This document shows positions 63,673 to 64,000 of a stretch of 64,000 nucleotides of DNA, piece by piece. The notes under the pieces are model-generated. The model was not told the DNA's origin. It did not search any database and worked only from the letters and a program-made list of their open reading frames with translations. Origin of the DNA: Phycomyces blakesleeanus NRRL 1555(-) (lineage: Eukaryota; Mucoromycota; Mucoromycetes; Mucorales; Phycomycetaceae); NCBI RefSeq assembly GCF_001638985.1, contig NW_017265138.1:2099993-2163992 (forward strand). Direction: 5' to 3'. Both the position numbers and the translations under genes were made by a program. Every line of letters begins with the position of its first letter. Position 1 is the first letter of the stretch.

Positions 63673-64000
63673 TGTATATGTATTCAAGAAATTAAACTGG
63701 GCTTCTTGTGATGTACTTGGCTTGGTCCCCAAAAGAGAATAACTAACAAGGATTTTCCGTGCTCATTTGAATTTAACTTTTAAATACATAGTCGGTTGTC
63801 GATTTTGTAGGAGTTTTTATCCATCTATTTATTAACAAACTCAATTGAACAGTCATATAACGTTATGTTATGTTGTGTATTTCGAGGGAACTTCTTGATC
63901 GAGAATCAGTAGAGGAGATAGAATATAATGTGGTATGAATAAAATAGAGGGATATCCCCAATTGAAGAAATCAAGAAGAAATGAAAGAATGAATACTATA
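62491..64000. other. Upstream region of the holo-ACP synthase gene to the window edge
   Basis: No supported gene. Includes AATA repeats (62825-62850), AGAGCT-type hexamers (63172-63200), a CA then TA tract (63635-63672) and AT-rich filler. An exon of a gene lying beyond the right edge cannot be excluded. Confidence 0.45.

Noticed and set aside
1..64000. tRNA or rRNA genes
   Set aside because: I looked for B-box-like GGTTCGANTCC sequences on both strands and found only isolated, imperfect matches (for example near 45788) without a cloverleaf context.

Overview
The window looks like nuclear DNA of a filamentous fungus, most likely an early-diverging zygomycete (Mucoromycota, Mucorales-like). 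The reasons are AT-rich spacers full of microsatellites, genes with many short GT-AG introns, a fungal division-2 chitin synthase, a fungal-type delta-12 desaturase, an Lrg1-type LIM-RhoGAP, a Pho85-type cyclin, and a gene whose family I associate from memory with Mucorales. The organism assignment is inference. Of 15 gene calls, 14 lie on the minus strand; only the small gene at 6821-7335 is on the plus strand.

Layout. 1-4038: tandem coronin (CORO7/POD-1 type), running off the left edge. 4585-5760: decayed remnant of an unknown gene. 6821-7335: small two-helix membrane protein (+). 8445-8837: single-exon membrane protein. 9088-11988: Rok1/DDX52 DEAD-box helicase. 12488-13301: foldback element with arms of about 250 bp. 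13372-15585: unknown zinc-finger protein with a PD-(D/E)XK-like motif, with a 20-bp minisatellite just upstream of its start. 18069-22771: divergent chitin synthase. 23862-25016: PCL-type cyclin. 26115-28228: a 100-N gap flanked by a falsely duplicated contig overlap. 28105-30085: LUC7. 30892-31431: ICMT/PEMT-like methyltransferase. 31900-33737: casein kinase 1. 34310-38737: full-size ABCB transporter. 42590-46330: array of about 35 diverged copies of a 105-bp unit carrying phased splice-site-like motifs. 47533-48872: delta-12 desaturase. 49.0-54.8 kb: gene-poor. 54848-60396: LIM-RhoGAP. 61826-62490: holo-ACP synthase.

The conserved genes are a housekeeping mix: actin and endomembrane (coronin), ribosome biogenesis (Rok1), splicing (LUC7), cell wall and Rho signalling (chitin synthase, Lrg1), signalling (CK1, cyclin), and lipid or acyl-carrier metabolism (desaturase, AcpS, ICMT-like). 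No operon-like system is evident. The parts least explained by known families are the 105-bp array, the zinc-finger/PD-(D/E)XK-like gene with its flanking minisatellite and foldback element, and the chitin synthase that lacks the QRRRW motif. Exon boundaries were read by eye from splice motifs and reading phase.
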